The notes beneath the pieces are model-generated. The model saw only the letters and a list, made by a program, of their open reading frames with translations, did not search any database and had not been told where the DNA came from. Below, piece after piece: positions 13,413 through 16,066 of a DNA stretch of 16,066 nucleotides (the stretch's first letter is position 1; each line of letters begins with the position of its first letter). This stretch comes from Comamonadaceae bacterium (GTDB lineage: Bacteria; Pseudomonadota; Gammaproteobacteria; Burkholderiales; Burkholderiaceae_C). The stretch covers positions 1 to 16,066 of the forward strand of contig CANHKH010000030.1 of NCBI GenBank assembly GCA_947460165.1, in the 5' to 3' direction. Position numbers and translations under genes: made by a program.

Positions 13413-14393
13413 TCACTCGATCTTGCCCATTTTGGTCAGCACGGCGTCCAAGCGCCGGGTGTCGGCCTGCAAAAAGCGGGCAAAGTCATCGCTGTCCAGG
13501 TACTGGATGGGCGTGCGCTGCGCGGCCATGGCCTGGGTGAAGCTGGGGTGCACCGAGCCCTCTTTGACGGCCGCGCGCAGGCGGTTCACCACCGCATCGG
13601 GCGTGGCCACAGGGGCGAACACACCGGTCCACAGGTAGAACTCGCCGTCATGACCCAACTCGCGCGCGGTGGGCACCTCGGGCAGCGAGGGAATGCGGTC
13701 GCGGCTCATGGCCGCCAGCAGGCGCAGCTTGCCCGAGGCAATGTGCGCGGCAATGGCGCCTGGGGTTTGCATGGTGGCGTCCACCTGGCCGGCCAGCAGG
13801 GCCTGGATTTGCTGGCCACCGCCGCTGAAAGGGGCGTGGATCATTTGCAGTCCGGCCGCATTGGCCAAGATTTCCATGGCCACGTGCGTGGTGCCGTAAA
13901 TGCCAGAGGAGCTGTACGACAGCTTGCCCGGCTGGGCCTTGGCGTCGCGAATGAAGTCGGCCAGCGTGTTCCATTTGCTCTCCGCGCGCACGGCCAGGAC
14001 CGTGGGGTCGGCGGTCAAGCGGGCAATGGGCTTGAACTGGTCCATCTGAAAAGTGGCCGCGCGCCCACTGATGCGGTCTGAAATGGGAATGGTGATGATG
14101 CTGGGCAGCGCCATCATCACGGTGTGGCCATCTGGCCTGGCCTTGGCCGTGGCCGACATGCCAATGGCGCCTCCGGCGCCGCCCTTGTTGTCAATGATGA
14201 CGTTTTGGCCCAGGTTGGCGCCCATGCCAATGGCCAAGGGCCGGGCCGTGATGTCCGAGACACCGCCCGGGGTGAAGGGCACGATCATGGTGATGGGGCG
14301 CTCAGGAAAGCCCTGGGCCTGGGCCGTGCTGGCCACCGCCGTGGCCATGGCCAGCACGCTGAGGGAGGTGTGGATCCAGTGGGCGAATTTCAT
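13413..14393 (-). CDS. Bug/TctC-family periplasmic binding protein (second copy)
   Basis: 326 aa. A signal peptide (about 1-26, AQA then QGFPERP) precedes the Bug blocks PERPITMIVPFTPGGVSDITA (30-50) and IIDNKGGAGGAIGMSATAKARPDG (66-89). It presumably captures a carboxylate for uptake; no TctAB permease genes are in the window. It is clearly a different paralogue from the Bug protein at 10410 (for example FTPGGVSDITAR versus YAPGGGSDILAR), so the ligands probably differ. The ATG at 14393 is chosen because GGAG (minus strand, 14403-14400) is 6 bases upstream; the ATG at 14399 would directly abut that site, and a TTG at 14405 precedes it. The FAH-family gene follows after 34 bp. It is divergent from the class I fumarase. 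Confidence 0.92.
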   Translation of the reverse strand: MKFAHWIHTSLSVLAMATAVASTAQAQGFPERPITMIVPFTPGGVSDITARPLAIGMGANLGQNVIIDNKGGAGGAIGMSATAKARPDGHTVMMALPSIITIPISDRISGRAATFQMDQFKPIARLTADPTVLAVRAESKWNTLADFIRDAKAQPGKLSYSSSGIYGTTHVAMEILANAAGLQMIHAPFSGGGQQIQALLAGQVDATMQTPGAIAAHIASGKLRLLAAMSRDRIPSLPEVPTARELGHDGEFYLWTGVFAPVATPDAVVNRLRAAVKEGSVHPSFTQAMAAQRTPIQYLDSDDFARFLQADTRRLDAVLTKMGKIE

Positions 14394-14432
14394 GAACATC
14401 TCCAAAGCGTTGAAAAGTAAATAACCTTTGAT

Positions 14433-14485
14433 TTTGACCCAGCCTGGGGTCTGACCGGCAAGGGGGAACTACTGACCCCGTCAAA
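14433..14485 (+). repeat. Interrupted inverted repeat upstream of the class I fumarase gene
   Basis: TTTGAC (14433-14438) and GGGGTC (14446-14451) pair with GACCCC (14474-14479) and GTCAAA (14480-14485). This is a 12-bp dyad with a 7-nt bulge (CCAGCCT) on one side and a 22-nt loop. It lies in the 174-bp divergent region between the Bug gene and the fumarase gene. It may be a regulatory structure or a split operator. Downstream, GAATAAT (14525-14531) is a weak -10 candidate for the fumarase gene. Confidence 0.4.
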
Positions 14486-14567
14486 CCCCTGCTTTTGGGT
14501 GCCCAAGCCCCTGCAAAGCCTCTGGAATAATCCTGTGATTCAGTCTCAAGCCCCACAGCCCACCACC

Positions 14568-16066
14568 ATGTCCACCCAGATCACCCAAGCCGACCTGATC
14601 GAGTCCGTCGCCGCCGCCCTGCAATTCATCAGCTACTACCACCCGGCCGACTACATTGCCCATCTGGCGCGCGCCTACGAGCGCGAGCAAAGCGCTGCGG
14701 CCAAAGACGCGATCGCGCAAATCTTGACCAACTCCAAGATGAGCGCCACCGGCCACCGGCCCATTTGCCAAGACACCGGCATCGTCAACGTGTTCATCAA
14801 AATCGGCATGGAGGTGCGCCTGACCGGCTTTACCGGCAGCCTGGACGACGCCATCAACCAAGGCGTGCGGCAAGGCTATTTGCAGGCCGACAACATGCTG
14901 CGCGCCTCGGTGGTGGCCGACCCGCACTTTGCCCGCAAAAACACCCAAGACAACACGCCTGCCGTGATCTTCACCGAGCTGGTGCCTGGCGACAAAGTCG
15001 ACGTGACCGTGGCCGCCAAGGGCGGAGGCTCAGAAAACAAGTCCAAGATGGTCATGCTCAACCCCAGCGACTCCATCGTCGACTGGGTGCTCAAAACCGT
15101 GCCCACCATGGGCGCCGGCTGGTGCCCACCGGGCATGCTGGGCTTAGGCATAGGCGGCACCGCTGAAAAAGCCGTGCTCATGGCCAAAGAAAGCCTGATG
15201 GACGACCTCGACATGTACGAGCTGCAGGCCAAAGCCGCCAAGGGCGACAAGCTCAGCCAGGTGGAAGAGATGCGCCTGGAACTGCACGACAAAGTCAACG
15301 CCCTGGGCATAGGCGCGCAGGGCCTGGGCGGGCTGACCACGGTGCTCGACGTCAAGATCAAGATGTACCCCACCCATGCAGCCAGCAAGCCCGTGGCCAT
15401 GATCCCCAACTGCGCGGCCACCCGCCACGCCCACTTTGTGCTCGACGGCAGCGGCCCGGCCTACCTCACGCCGCCCAGCCTGGACCTGTGGCCCCAGGTC
15501 AACTGGCAGCCCGACACGCAAAAAAGCAAGCGCGTCAACCTCGACGCCCTGACCCCGGCCGAAGTCGCCAGTTGGAAGCCGGGAGACACGCTTTTGCTCA
15601 ACGGCAAGATGCTCACCGGCCGCGACGCCGCGCACAAGCGCATTCAAGACATGCTGGCCAAGGGCGAGCCACTGCCTGTGGACTTCACCAACCGCGTCAT
15701 CTACTACGTGGGCCCGGTCGATCCGGTGCGCGACGAGGCCGTGGGCCCCGCCGGCCCCACCACCGCCACCCGCATGGACAAGTTCACCGAGATGATGTTG
15801 GCGCAAACAGGCCTCATCAGCATGGTGGGCAAGGCCGAGCGCGGACCTGTGGCGATTGAAGCCATCCAAAAGCACCAAAGCGCTTATTTGATGGCCGTGG
15901 GCGGTGCCGCTTACTTGGTGTCCAAAGCCATCAAACACGCCGAAGTGGTGGGCTTTGCAGATCTGGGCATGGAAGCAATTTACGAGTTTGATGTGGTCGA
16001 CATGCCGGTCACGGTGGCGGTGGACGCAGGTGGCACCAGCGCCCACATCACCGGCCCCGCCGAGTG
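14568..16066 (+). CDS. fumA: Class I (iron-sulfur) fumarate hydratase, 3' end missing
   Basis: 499 codons are present and the frame is still open at the right edge; probably only a short C-terminal tail is missing, since SAHITGPAE is near the end of the family. This [4Fe-4S] enzyme converts fumarate to malate and is a single-chain class I fumarase with the FumA/FumB layout. Cluster ligands are C67 (RPICQDTG), C186 (GAGWCPPGM) and C282 (IPNCAATRH), with spacings (119 and 96) close to those in E. coli FumA. KGGGSENKSK (151-160), GIGGTAEKAVLMAK (194-207) and GPAGPTTATRMDKF (393-406) are further family blocks. The ATG at 14568 gives the family's usual start. The gene is divergent from the Bug gene. 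The symbol fumA could also be written fumB. The enzyme is oxygen-sensitive, unlike the FumC also encoded here. Confidence 0.95.
   Translation, partial: MSTQITQADLIESVAAALQFISYYHPADYIAHLARAYEREQSAAAKDAIAQILTNSKMSATGHRPICQDTGIVNVFIKIGMEVRLTGFTGSLDDAINQGVRQGYLQADNMLRASVVADPHFARKNTQDNTPAVIFTELVPGDKVDVTVAAKGGGSENKSKMVMLNPSDSIVDWVLKTVPTMGAGWCPPGMLGLGIGGTAEKAVLMAKESLMDDLDMYELQAKAAKGDKLSQVEEMRLELHDKVNALGIGAQGLGGLTTVLDVKIKMYPTHAASKPVAMIPNCAATRHAHFVLDGSGPAYLTPPSLDLWPQVNWQPDTQKSKRVNLDALTPAEVASWKPGDTLLLNGKMLTGRDAAHKRIQDMLAKGEPLPVDFTNRVIYYVGPVDPVRDEAVGPAGPTTATRMDKFTEMMLAQTGLISMVGKAERGPVAIEAIQKHQSAYLMAVGGAAYLVSKAIKHAEVVGFADLGMEAIYEFDVVDMPVTVAVDAGGTSAHITGPAE

Noticed and set aside
15144..16046. Open frame antisense to the class I fumarase
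   Set aside because: The plus strand carries an unmistakable fumarase with all three cluster cysteines; the antisense frame is compositional.

Overview
The window looks like chromosomal DNA from a GC-rich betaproteobacterium, most likely Burkholderiales (family Comamonadaceae or close). Three things point there: two Bug/TctC-type periplasmic binding proteins, the lgt/ilvD neighbourhood, and the overall codon use. The placement is inferred from gene content and has not been tested against a database. I see no transposase, integrase, tRNA, rRNA, CRISPR array or phage gene. Almost all of it is ordinary metabolic coding sequence.

Layout. The 5' end of lgt (minus strand) runs off the left edge. 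A 437-base divergent region separates it from ilvD (plus) and holds the most unusual DNA here: two 75-nt perfect hairpins (222-296 and 386-460). Each has a 26-bp stem and a 23-nt loop. They face opposite ways, their loops are nearly identical (21 of 23), but their stems differ at half of all positions while remaining perfectly paired. After ilvD comes a small periplasmic cytochrome c (2360-2671) and then a 368-base gene-free leader with palindromes. A three-gene ABC importer operon of the NitT/TauT type follows: ATPase, permease, then an NMT1/THI5-like binding protein (3040-5637). The acetyl-CoA synthetase gene acsA (minus, 5839-7833) converges on that operon and diverges from a YqhA/UPF0114 membrane protein (8109-8702). 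Class II fumarase fumC (minus) converges on the latter with only 6 bp between.

From 10410 to 14393 there are two mirror-image pairs. Bug protein plus HSL-type alpha/beta hydrolase read rightward; Bug protein plus fumarylacetoacetate-hydrolase-fold enzyme read leftward. They meet at a shared stem-loop at 12365-12413. This looks like carboxylate capture and breakdown, but the substrate cannot be read from the sequence. The window ends inside a class I iron-sulfur fumarase (14568 to the edge), so the organism has both an Fe-S-dependent and an Fe-S-independent fumarase.

Together the genes cover branched-chain amino acid synthesis (IlvD), acetate activation (AcsA), the TCA cycle (two fumarases), and uptake and degradation of small organic acids. 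I found no defence or mobile system. The candidate undescribed object is the paired hairpin element between lgt and ilvD.
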